From Succinivibrionaceae bacterium UBA3769 (lineage in GTDB: Bacteria; Pseudomonadota; Gammaproteobacteria; Enterobacterales; Succinivibrionaceae): DNA of 10,124 nt. The notes under the pieces are model-generated. The model saw only the letters and a program-made list of their open reading frames with translations. It had not been told where the DNA came from and made no database searches. Positions 1 to 6,417 of the stretch are shown here, one piece after another. The DNA lies in NCBI GenBank assembly GCA_002372325.1, contig DFFT01000157.1, positions 1 to 10,124 of the forward strand, written 5' to 3'. The position numbers were made by a program, and so were the translations under genes. Every line of letters begins with the position of its first letter. Positions within the stretch are counted from its first letter, which is position 1.

Positions 1-155
1 TGAAGAGAACCAAAGAAAAGATTTTGCAGTATTGCTGTATTTCTCATGTTTCAAAACGAGATATAAAAGCAGGAAAAAGTAATGCTGTGTTATTTGATAG
101 TATTCTAAATTAGATAGTGGGCAATTTTCTTAAGTACGGGGGCATGGTTTAATAT
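1..155. other. AT-rich leader upstream of the rluB-like gene
   Basis: No gene is supported here. The stretch is much richer in A and T than the coding sequence that follows. It could hold the promoter of the rluB-like gene, but I cannot pick a convincing -35/-10 pair: TATTCT at 101-106 is a fair -10 candidate without a good -35 at the right distance. A G-run at 138-142 lies 13 bases before the ATG at 156, a weak and distant ribosome binding site. Any gene further upstream ends before or right at the window edge. In many proteobacteria rluB follows scpB; no scpB end can be read here. Confidence 0.4.
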
Positions 156-1640
156 ATGAGTGAGAAGTTGCATAAAGTTTTGGCAGAAACCGGAATCGGT
201 TCCCGCCGCAATATGGAAGAGGCCATTAAAGAAGGCCGCGTCAGCGTTGACGGAAAGGTTGCCGCCATCGGCGACCGGGTGGAGGGAACCGAGACCATTC
301 GGGTAGACGGCCGCATTATCAAAACCGGAAATCAGGAGAAGCCGATTTGCCGGGTGCTGATGTACAACAAGCCCGAGGGGCAGATGTGCACCCGCATGGA
401 TCCCCAGGGCCGGCCCACGGTGTTTGACCGGCTGCCGCAGGTTGCCAACGGCCGCTGGATTTACGTGGGAAGGCTGGACGTGAATACCTCGGGCCTTTTG
501 CTGCTTACCACCGACGGCGCTCTTTCCAATGCTCTGACGCACCCCAGCCATGAAATGGAACGCGTTTATGCGGTGCGGGTGTTCGGGGAGGTTACCCGGG
601 AGCATATCCAGCAGCTGACCACCAATGTGGAGCTGGAGGACGGCCCCGCTCATTTCTCCAAGGTGGAGCAGGGCGGCGGCGAAGGCATGAACAAGTGGTT
701 CTACGTCACCCTCCGGGAAGGCAGAAAGCGCGAGGTAAGAAGACTCTGGGAGGCTCTGGGTCTCCGGGTGAGCCGTCTCAAGAGAATCAGATACGCCTGC
801 GCGGATCTGGGCAATCTGCCCGAGGGCGGCTGGCGCGAGCTTAACCTGAAGGAGGTGAATGCCCTCCGCAAAATGGCCGGTCTTTTCCCGGAAACCCGCA
901 CGGCGCTGGAACCCGAAGCAGAGTCCGTCACCTCCTCCGAGGGATACCGGGAAAGACGGCAGATGCAGAGAGCCTTCAGCCGCTACAAGGAAACCCACGA
1001 TCTTTCTCCGCGGGGATCCCGGGGCTCTGATTTCCGTTCTCCGGCCTCAAGAATGCGGGATGCCGTAAGAAGAGGCGGCCGGGACGGCCTGGACGGTGAT
1101 GATTTCCGGGAGCGCGGCTTCCGTTCCGCTCCTGAAAAGGGCGGCAGAAGCGGTCATGGCTTCCGGGACGGCAGAGATCGCCGGGATGATCGGCATGAAC
1201 GCCGGGAGAGAGACTTTTTCTCCGAAAGCGGGAGAGGTTCCTTTGAGGAGCGGGGATTCCGGGATCGGAAGCCCTTTTCCGGGGAGAGATCCGATCGTCC
1301 GGCCAGGTTCGCAGGGAAGGGCGACAGATCGGATCGTCCCCTGAAGTTCCGCCGGGAGGGAGATTCCTTTGCCGGGGATCGCGCTGATCGGTCCGACTCG
1401 TTCCGGCCGCGGCGGGAGCAGTCTTCCGGGAAATACGGCCGTTCCTCAGGGGGCAAAGTCTGGGGGCAGGGCGGGAGATCCGGGAACGGCGAACGCTCCG
1501 GAAGATCCCGGAATCAGGAGGGACATTCCTTCCGGGACGCTCCCAGAAAGCCCCGGAACGCAGAGAATCTGCACAGAAGATCCCCGGCCAGAAGATCCTC
1601 CGAAGGCGGGGCTTCCCGGAGCGCTGATATCGATTTTTAA
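156..1640 (+). CDS. rluB: RluB-like 23S rRNA pseudouridine synthase with a long RG-rich tail
   Basis: This protein of 494 residues belongs to the RsuA/RluB/E/F family. Known RluB converts a uridine in helix 89 of 23S rRNA (U2605 in E. coli) to pseudouridine in the cytoplasm. An S4 RNA-binding domain lies at about 2-50 (KVLAETGIGSRR, then GRVSVDGK). The catalytic domain at about 63-235 contains GRLDVNTSGLLLLTTDG with the likely catalytic Asp108, and the family motif GRKREVRRLWEALG at 189-202. E. coli RluB has about 290 residues. Here residues 245-494 form a hydrophilic, presumably disordered tail rich in Arg, Gly, Ser and Asp, with repeated FR, GFRD and RSDRP units. The ATG at 156 is chosen because the S4 domain begins directly after it; its ribosome binding site is weak. 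A strong terminator follows the stop, so this is the last gene of its transcript. RsuA, RluE or RluF are alternatives, but length and motifs favour RluB. The function of the tail is unknown. Confidence 0.9.
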   Translation: MSEKLHKVLAETGIGSRRNMEEAIKEGRVSVDGKVAAIGDRVEGTETIRVDGRIIKTGNQEKPICRVLMYNKPEGQMCTRMDPQGRPTVFDRLPQVANGRWIYVGRLDVNTSGLLLLTTDGALSNALTHPSHEMERVYAVRVFGEVTREHIQQLTTNVELEDGPAHFSKVEQGGGEGMNKWFYVTLREGRKREVRRLWEALGLRVSRLKRIRYACADLGNLPEGGWRELNLKEVNALRKMAGLFPETRTALEPEAESVTSSEGYRERRQMQRAFSRYKETHDLSPRGSRGSDFRSPASRMRDAVRRGGRDGLDGDDFRERGFRSAPEKGGRSGHGFRDGRDRRDDRHERRERDFFSESGRGSFEERGFRDRKPFSGERSDRPARFAGKGDRSDRPLKFRREGDSFAGDRADRSDSFRPRREQSSGKYGRSSGGKVWGQGGRSGNGERSGRSRNQEGHSFRDAPRKPRNAENLHRRSPARRSSEGGASRSADIDF

Positions 1641-1694
1641 CATAACGGCATTGCCCCGGACTTCTTTAAGTTCAGAGCGCAGGGCATAACTCAT

Positions 1695-1727
1695 AAAGGC
1701 TTTCCGGTTTCCCCGGAGGGCCTTTTT
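1695..1727 (+). terminator. Intrinsic terminator of the rluB-like gene
   Basis: A 13-pair stem joins 1695-1707 (AAAGGCTTTCCGG) with 1713-1725 (CCGGAGGGCCTTT) around the five-base loop TTTCC. The two TT/GG positions pair as G-U wobbles. The stem runs straight into a T-tract ending at 1727. It starts 54 bases after the stop codon at 1640, the expected place for a Rho-independent terminator. Confidence 0.88.
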
Positions 1728-2049
1728 CATTATGGAACTGACCCGGAAGCTATTCAGTGAGGGAAGCCAACGAAGGGTTGTTCGCAAATATGTATTCTTA
1801 AGAGGGGATTTCTTCCCCCCGTATTTCCCTTCCCGGCGCCTCAGGTCTTCTGGCCATCGCCAGGCATTCCGCAGATCCCCGCCAAAAAATCAGTCCGGAA
1901 GCAAAGAAAGTCAGCCTTCTCCATGCCTGAGACAGCGCTGTTATGCTCTTTCTGAGTGTTTTCCCAAACTTTACGGACAGATCAGAGTCTTTTTTTTATT
2001 CCGTGAAAAGCAGCAGAAAAAGTATGCTAGCCTCCGTTTGTGATTTTAT
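1728..2049. other. Noncoding gap between the rluB terminator and the insertion sequence
   Basis: No convincing gene is present. A 103-codon open frame from 1732 has no ribosome binding site, begins right at the terminator T-tract and encodes a basic, unstructured-looking peptide. Small stem-loops occur, for example CTGGC/GCCAG near 1850-1863. A run of eight T at 1990-1997 has only a very short stem before it. The sequence turns AT-rich near the insertion-sequence end. It may be the native upstream region of the gene now at 3932, cut off by the insertion. Confidence 0.4.
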
Positions 2050-2063
2050 CACAACATCGGAGG
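2031..2063. repeat. Two-part hairpin across the left tip of the insertion sequence
   Basis: CCTCCG (2031-2036) pairs with CGGAGG (2058-2063), and TTGTGAT (2038-2044) pairs with ATCACAA (2048-2054) around a TTT loop. Only one base on the left and three on the right (CAT) interrupt the 13-pair stem. No T-tract follows, so it is not a typical terminator. It straddles the proposed insertion-sequence tip at 2050. Confidence 0.75.
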
Positions 2064-2077
2064 AATTTAGGCAGGAA
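2050..2077 (+). repeat. Left terminal inverted repeat of the insertion sequence
   Basis: The outer block is CACAAC (2050-2055) and the inner block is TTTAGGCAGGAA (2066-2077). The 10 bases between them agree with the right end at only 4 positions. The split layout, with a short tip and a longer internal block, is common where the inner block binds transposase and the tip is the cleavage site; that division of roles is inferred here. Confidence 0.65.
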
Positions 2078-2107
2078 ATACAAACTTCAAGATTGCTATA
2101 GATCGTC

Positions 2108-2132
2108 TATCACGTAAGCGTTTATCACGTAA
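2108..2132 (+). repeat. Tandem 10-base direct repeat in the insertion-sequence left end
   Basis: TATCACGTAA occurs at 2108-2117 and again at 2123-2132, a period of 15 bases. It lies between the left inverted repeat and the internal terminator. It could be a protein binding site such as a subterminal transposase or host-factor site; no such sequence is seen near the right end. Confidence 0.6.
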
Positions 2133-2150
2133 AAATGCTCAAATATCCTT

Positions 2151-2180
2151 AAAAAGCGGCTTTTTGCCGTTTTTTGTTTT
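2151..2180 (+). terminator. Terminator inside the insertion sequence before the transposase
   Basis: AAAAAGCGGC (2151-2160) pairs fully with GCCGTTTTTT (2166-2175), with one G-U pair, around a loop of five T. More T follow to 2180. Being upstream of the transposase promoter, it would stop transcription entering from the flank, a known way for insertion sequences to limit transposase made from outside promoters. The mirrored A-tract means it may act on both strands. Confidence 0.75.
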
Positions 2181-2186
2181 TCAGGC

Positions 2187-2215
2187 TTGATTTTTTGTCT
2201 GTAACTGTCAATAAT
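2187..2215 (+). promoter_or_regulatory. Likely transposase promoter
   Basis: TTGATT (2187-2192) and AATAAT (2210-2215) are 17 bases apart and match the sigma-70 consensus at 4 of 6 and 5 of 6 positions. Transcription would begin near 2222. That puts the GTG at 2220 outside or at the very edge of the message and favours the ATG at 2253 as the start of the transposase. Confidence 0.5.
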
Positions 2216-2252
2216 TTAGGTGTATGGTAGGTATACAAAAGAGCATATGCAA

Positions 2253-3746
2253 ATGACTAGTTCCAGCGGACGATATACAGTTCCACCAGAAATTCTGAAG
2301 CACAAGCCCAGGGGAACCATGGTTAAGAAGATTCATGGCGGATTCTATGTTTATGCAATGGAAAACGTGAAAGACCCTGAAACCGGAAAATGGCATACCA
2401 AAACGAAGGGAATTCTGGGGAAAATCACTCTGGAGAACGGGTATATACCTAATGAAGACCTCGGATATACAGTTCTTGAATATGGCGCATATCGATTAGC
2501 GGAAGAGTGCGCCAGGGAGGTAATGGAGCAATTTTACCAGGTGTTCAGAAAGGATGAGAATGCGAAAAGAATCTGGGTTTTAGCATTGATTTACGCCGTC
2601 AATGGATTTCGGCCTGTTTCCGCTGTTTCCCTCCTGTACAAGAAGAGCTCTCTCTCCGTTGCTTATCCAGACCTTAAAATGGGAGGAAGGGCCGTTTCCA
2701 GCATTCTGGAAAATCTTGGAAGAAGAGACACGGAAGCAAGGAAGTTCCAGGATATCCTTCTTCAAAGCGCCAAAGAAATTGCAATAGACGGTCATGTTAT
2801 TCCCAGATACTCAAAGCTGGATGGAATGACGGAATACGGCTGCAAGTATAAGAAGTTAGGCTGCGAACAGATTAATTTGCTTACAGCGTTCGATGTTGCG
2901 AAAGGCCGTCCCGTTGCAATGAAAATGTTTGACGGAAGCAAAAACGACAAGGCATCAGTCAGGGAACTTATTGAAGATGTCATTGCAGAAGACTGCCTGT
3001 ATTTAATGGATCGCGGCTTCTATTCTCCGGAATTAAAGCAGATTCTGGCGGGTAAAAACGCCACATATATTATGCCGGTTTCCTCCGGCATGACATCATG
3101 CCAGAATGCGCTAAAACGCAGCAGAGGCCGGCTGAAAACATTTGTCTATAAACGCAGGGAAGGATTGCATACTATCAAGAGCGCAGTTGAATATCAGGTT
3201 GCTTCCGATGAAGGCGGAACCAGAACCATCTGGTTCCGAAATCTTCATGAAGCTGATTGTGAGAAAGCAAACTATCTTGAGTGTCTGGAGAAGAAGCTTC
3301 CCGAATATGCCGAAACCAAACTTGAAGCTGCAGAAAAGACGTTCGGTGTCATCATCTTGGAAACGACACATAGCGGGACGCCTCAGGAGATTTACGAATA
3401 CTATAAAACTCGATGGAGCATTGAGACCTTTTATGACTATTTGAAGCATCAGATGGATTTCAACGCGCTGGGCGTGCAGGATTGGGCAGAGCTGCAGGGA
3501 CTTGCATTCATGATGCTGCTGTCATCACTGATCCGCGGAGCCATTCATGAAAGACTCAGGCAGAGTTCATTATCAGGGGTTTATATGCCAGAGGTCATGA
3601 TGACCGCATCATCAGTAAAAGCAATAAGAAGAAATGGAACATGGACTATAGAAAATGCATCAAAAAACGAGCGCAGCATTTTTGAGGCATTATCTGTACC
3701 TATAGGAACTGAGTTGACGCCAGCAGCTCCTTTGCTTCCTGCCTAA
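2253..3746 (+). CDS. IS4/IS1634-type DDE transposase
   Basis: This 497-residue protein is an RNase H-fold transposase that cuts and joins the ends of its own element. The likely catalytic triad is Asp179 (AIDGHVI), Asp253 (LMDRGFYS) and Glu391. Glu391 sits in a perfect YREK signature of the IS4 superfamily, Y384-x2-R387-x3-E391-x6-K398 (YKTRWSIETFYDYLK). The long insertion between the second Asp and the Glu is typical of this group. The ATG at 2253 is preferred because AAAAGAG lies 9 bases before it. ATG 2247 is too close to that site, and GTG 2220 has none and overlaps the predicted promoter. The stop codon falls within the right inverted repeat. No frameshift or internal stop is seen, so the protein should be functional. 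Family placement as IS1634 rather than another IS4 branch rests on memory of such sequences and on the element's ends. Confidence 0.9.
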   Translation: MTSSSGRYTVPPEILKHKPRGTMVKKIHGGFYVYAMENVKDPETGKWHTKTKGILGKITLENGYIPNEDLGYTVLEYGAYRLAEECAREVMEQFYQVFRKDENAKRIWVLALIYAVNGFRPVSAVSLLYKKSSLSVAYPDLKMGGRAVSSILENLGRRDTEARKFQDILLQSAKEIAIDGHVIPRYSKLDGMTEYGCKYKKLGCEQINLLTAFDVAKGRPVAMKMFDGSKNDKASVRELIEDVIAEDCLYLMDRGFYSPELKQILAGKNATYIMPVSSGMTSCQNALKRSRGRLKTFVYKRREGLHTIKSAVEYQVASDEGGTRTIWFRNLHEADCEKANYLECLEKKLPEYAETKLEAAEKTFGVIILETTHSGTPQEIYEYYKTRWSIETFYDYLKHQMDFNALGVQDWAELQGLAFMMLLSSLIRGAIHERLRQSSLSGVYMPEVMMTASSVKAIRRNGTWTIENASKNERSIFEALSVPIGTELTPAAPLLPA

Positions 3747-3763
3747 AATAGGCGGAAGTTGTG
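3736..3763 (-). repeat. Right terminal inverted repeat of the insertion sequence
   Basis: Read on the minus strand this gives CACAAC, a 10-base spacer, then TTTAGGCAGGAA, the same order and spacing as the left end. The stop codon TAA of the transposase (3744-3746) lies inside the inner block, so the gene runs into its own binding end. The tip also contains a GTG (3761-3763) in frame with the downstream orphan gene. Confidence 0.65.
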
Positions 3764-3790
3764 TTTCATATTCAAAGGGTGCTAAAATTT

Positions 3791-3808
3791 CTGAGAATCT
3801 CAGTTTTT
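3791..3808 (+). terminator. Weak terminator-like hairpin after the insertion sequence
   Basis: CTGAG (3791-3795) pairs with CTCAG (3799-3803) around AAT, followed by five T. The stem is short. It could stop transcripts leaving the transposase gene before they enter the orphan gene. Confidence 0.4.
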
Positions 3809-3931
3809 CTGCTTATCCAGGCAGCCTTTTCTGCAAACGTCAGAAAGCGAGAGGGCTTTCCGGGCGCAGAGACCCCAGGCAGTCTTCTTAAGCAGCAGTT
3901 ACCGTGTCCTTTGCTCTTACAGGGTGGTTTT

Positions 3932-6106
3932 ATGACAAACATCAATATGTCGGCTTTGGATTCATTCAGCAAGCTTGTTTTGCAGGATGAAAACGCTGTT
4001 CTGCACCGGGACAGCCAGACCTCGGAGATTAAGCAGTATGGCACCTTCAATAAGTATAACCTTTTCAGGTTTATGAGAAACAGTTCCGACAGGACTGCCA
4101 ACAATGAAATCCGCGCTCAGCTTTTGAAATCCCTCGGTGATGCCTACGGCCTCTCGGGGGCTCAGGTGCATGCCGACGGCAAGATTTCCTTTTCCGCTGA
4201 TTTTATGAAGCAGCTGGAAAGCCGTCTGGGCGGAACCATCAAAGCAAATGATTTTAAAATCGGCTCTGACGGCATGGTGAATTCCGGAAAGCCCCTGACG
4301 GCGCGGCGTCTGACAGCTATTCTGAACAAGGTCTCCGAGCAGGCCGGGGCTGTCGATGCCATAAACAGCGTCAGTCAGCGGAATCACGGTATCTCAAAAG
4401 AGTCTGTTAACATTGAGATGCAGCAGATGGAAAACCGCTCCGCGGAATTTCAGGAACTTAGGACCATGACAGGCGGCGAGGGGAATAAGACAAAGGAGCC
4501 GGCGCCGAATAATGTTTCTGCTGCTGATAAGAAGGATCCGGAACTCCCTCCGGGCAGAATCGCCTATCGGGATTTCAAGAATATTTACACTCTTGGGAGC
4601 GGCGGCGCGGATCCTCGTTATCACAACAGAGGAGAATTCTACCAGGCGCTGGCTAAGCAGCACGGAGAGGTATTTAAATCCTTTGAGGAAATGGCAAACA
4701 AGCTAATAGCCAAAGCGGGAGCAGAGGCTGTGGAAAACGCCGTTGCAAAAATAAACGGCTCCTTTAGCAAGGAGAACGGTATTTTTGCGGAGCTTTTTTC
4801 CTGCATGTTCCGGCCGGGATCCGAAATTCCGCTCCCTCTTCAGGGGGTTTCCGAGAAAAAGACGCAGAACATTCAGGAATTCCTGAAACGGCAGCTGGAC
4901 GGCATCATGAAGGAATGCATCAATGCCCATGACTCCGGAAAGCAGCATGAGGGGGTCAGGGAAGCGGCAGCTGCAAATGAAGCGCCGCGTCCTCCCGTTC
5001 AGCCTCTGAACCGCGAACTTTTCAGCAATATGATTTTTGAAGCAATGCCCGATGGCGCCATTGACGGCTCGATGGTGTTAAATTCCATGTCTGACCCCGT
5101 GGCAAACAGGATCATCAGAAAGCTGACTAATGAACAGGGACCGGCATTTGTGGCAAAGCACGGAGAGGCAAAGGTCAAAGCCATGATATCGTCTTATGCC
5201 GGCATTAGCAGCGATGAATTCCACGTATCCGTCGATATTAGCAAAGGCCTCATGAACTGCCTGTTTATCAAGGGCACAGACGGCGAACAGAAGCTAAAGG
5301 CTCTTCTTGACAATCACGGCACTCCCGAGGAACTTGAAGCTCTCATCAGGGAAAGACTGCAGGTTCTGGAAAATTACACCGAACATCCTGAGACCATCCC
5401 CAGGATCTTTGATGCCGGCACTGCCGTTAACAAGGCGTCAGCGGCGCCTTCGGATGCGGAGCGCAATCTTGATCGGGTGTTCAAATGCTCGGTCAATACA
5501 GCAGAATATAAGGATATTGGCTCGGGGAGCGGCTTTACACGTGATTTCACATGGCTGACGGCTCCGGTTCCGGTGAGTCCCAAGACTCCTATGGAATTAT
5601 TGACCTATGTTGACAGCGAAGCCAAGTCTCTGGAAGACTTCGATGTCATGATGCAGAATTCCAAGGGCGAGAAGCTTGATAATTTCCTGAAGCAGAAGTC
5701 GGAGGAATACCGCGAAGTGCTGAATAAGTTCCCGAAGGACAAAGACGGTCTTCCTGTCGCTGACAGAGTTGTCGGCCTTAATACTGACGCCCTGAAGACG
5801 CTGAGCACTCTTAATGAAATTACCGCTGACTTTGAAAAACAGTTCGGGAAGGATGCCATTAAAAAGGTTGTCGCCGAAGCCGGCGGAAAATATGACGATA
5901 ATTCGCGGCCGGCGCTTGAGCTTATCAAGGTTATTTTCACAAGCAATGACAAGTTCAGCGGCCAGCATATGTTTTTCGGTGCTGCTACCAACCATCAAAA
6001 GTACGAAAACAATCTCTCCGGCATGATGAATATTTTCATTGACGGTTTGGATTCCTACGTTAAAAGACTGCATCTTCAGCCTTTGAACGGCTCCGTGGCT
6101 GTTTAG
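3932..6106 (+). CDS. Unrecognised 724-residue protein with three related modules
   Basis: I do not recognise this protein and assign no function. From the ATG at 3932, which has AGGGTGG (3921-3927) just before it, it has 724 residues, no signal peptide and no membrane span. Residues 1-150 form one region (FNKYNLFRFMRN, then LTARRLTAILNKV at 122-134). A polar linker follows at about 165-207. The pattern G-x3-[VI]-x3-[VI]-x4-G then occurs three times: G263/V267/V271/G276, G411/V415/I419/G424 and G639/I643/V647/G652. Each copy is followed by a helix-like stretch (NIQEFLKRQLDGIM, EELEALIRERLQVL, MMNIFIDGLDSYVKRL), suggesting three modules. A polar N-terminus without a secretion signal, together with large size and no enzyme motif, also fits an effector-like or scaffold protein; that is speculation. 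The open frame continues upstream to a GTG at 3761 inside the insertion-sequence end, giving 781 residues, but that start has a poor binding site. The gene stands alone and no clear promoter is visible. Confidence 0.75.
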   Translation: MTNINMSALDSFSKLVLQDENAVLHRDSQTSEIKQYGTFNKYNLFRFMRNSSDRTANNEIRAQLLKSLGDAYGLSGAQVHADGKISFSADFMKQLESRLGGTIKANDFKIGSDGMVNSGKPLTARRLTAILNKVSEQAGAVDAINSVSQRNHGISKESVNIEMQQMENRSAEFQELRTMTGGEGNKTKEPAPNNVSAADKKDPELPPGRIAYRDFKNIYTLGSGGADPRYHNRGEFYQALAKQHGEVFKSFEEMANKLIAKAGAEAVENAVAKINGSFSKENGIFAELFSCMFRPGSEIPLPLQGVSEKKTQNIQEFLKRQLDGIMKECINAHDSGKQHEGVREAAAANEAPRPPVQPLNRELFSNMIFEAMPDGAIDGSMVLNSMSDPVANRIIRKLTNEQGPAFVAKHGEAKVKAMISSYAGISSDEFHVSVDISKGLMNCLFIKGTDGEQKLKALLDNHGTPEELEALIRERLQVLENYTEHPETIPRIFDAGTAVNKASAAPSDAERNLDRVFKCSVNTAEYKDIGSGSGFTRDFTWLTAPVPVSPKTPMELLTYVDSEAKSLEDFDVMMQNSKGEKLDNFLKQKSEEYREVLNKFPKDKDGLPVADRVVGLNTDALKTLSTLNEITADFEKQFGKDAIKKVVAEAGGKYDDNSRPALELIKVIFTSNDKFSGQHMFFGAATNHQKYENNLSGMMNIFIDGLDSYVKRLHLQPLNGSVAV

Positions 6107-6122
6107 GCTTCAGGGCAGGGCG

Positions 6123-6142
6123 TCCGGGACGGCTTTCCCGGA
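6123..6142 (+). terminator. Possible terminator of the orphan gene
   Basis: TCCGGGA (6123-6129) pairs with TCCCGGA (6136-6142) around a six-base loop, starting 17 bases after the stop codon. No T-tract follows directly, so it is not a classical intrinsic terminator and may instead protect the end of the message. Confidence 0.35.
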
Positions 6143-6254
6143 TCTCCGCCGTGATGAGAGAGAGCCTGGCAGGGCGGCCCTTAATACGGCCTGCTGCCGG
6201 GTTCGAGCTGGTTTCTTTTTTGTTATTCCGGCGCTGCTGGAGATCTGTTTTCTT

Positions 6255-6270
6255 CTTTCTTTCTTTCTTT
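6255..6270 (+). repeat. Tetranucleotide repeat (CTTT)4
   Basis: Four exact CTTT units are followed, after one extra T, by a fifth imperfect unit (CTTTCC at 6272-6277). It lies about 145 bases before the predicted -10 box of the TerC-family gene. Such short repeats can slip during replication, but four units is short and the distance from the promoter is large. Confidence 0.7.
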
Positions 6271-6411
6271 TCTTTCCTGAAAACCTCGCAGTTTTCCGGC
6301 CGGCCGCCAAAGTCAGGCGCCGGCGTTCCCTCCGGCCGCGGTTTTCCGTGCCGTGTTCTTCATATCCCGCTTTTGCCAAAGAAAATATCCCGTGATTTCC
6401 GGTTCTCTATG

Positions 6412-6417
6412 TATAAT
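6412..6417 (+). promoter_or_regulatory. Consensus -10 box upstream of the TerC-family gene
   Basis: TATAAT at 6412-6417 matches the sigma-70 -10 consensus perfectly and is preceded by TG. The bases where a -35 would lie (around 6389-6394) do not match the consensus, so activity may depend on an activator or on the TG. Transcription would start near 6424, giving a leader of about 64 bases before the GTG at 6488. Confidence 0.5.

Larger units (their letters stand above)
2050..3763 (+). mobile_element. Insertion sequence, IS4-superfamily (IS1634-like)
   Basis: The element is about 1.7 kb with one transposase gene. Its ends can be aligned without gaps over 28 bases. CACAAC at 2050-2055 matches the reverse complement of 3758-3763. 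A poorly matching 10-base spacer follows. Then TTTAGGCAGGAA at 2066-2077 matches the reverse complement of 3736-3747 perfectly. From memory, IS1634-family elements are 1.5-2 kb with a terminal C and short target duplications, which fits. The flanking hexamers TTTTAT (2044-2049) and TTTCAT (3764-3769) match at 5 of 6 positions and may be an aged target duplication. The transposase is uninterrupted, so the copy could be active. The outer boundary is uncertain by several bases; a more conservative element would be 2066-3747. Confidence 0.7.

Noticed and set aside
105..998. A 297-codon minus-strand open frame over the rluB-like gene
   Set aside because: It overlaps the conserved S4 and catalytic domains of the + strand gene and shows no recognisable domain.
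1981..2000. A terminator at the eight-T run near 1990
   Set aside because: Only a three-pair stem (GAC/GTC) can be drawn before the T-run, too weak to support a call.
1732..2043. A 103-codon + strand open frame between rluB and the insertion sequence
   Set aside because: It starts at the end of a terminator, lacks a ribosome binding site, runs up to the hairpin at the insertion end and looks like translated noncoding sequence.
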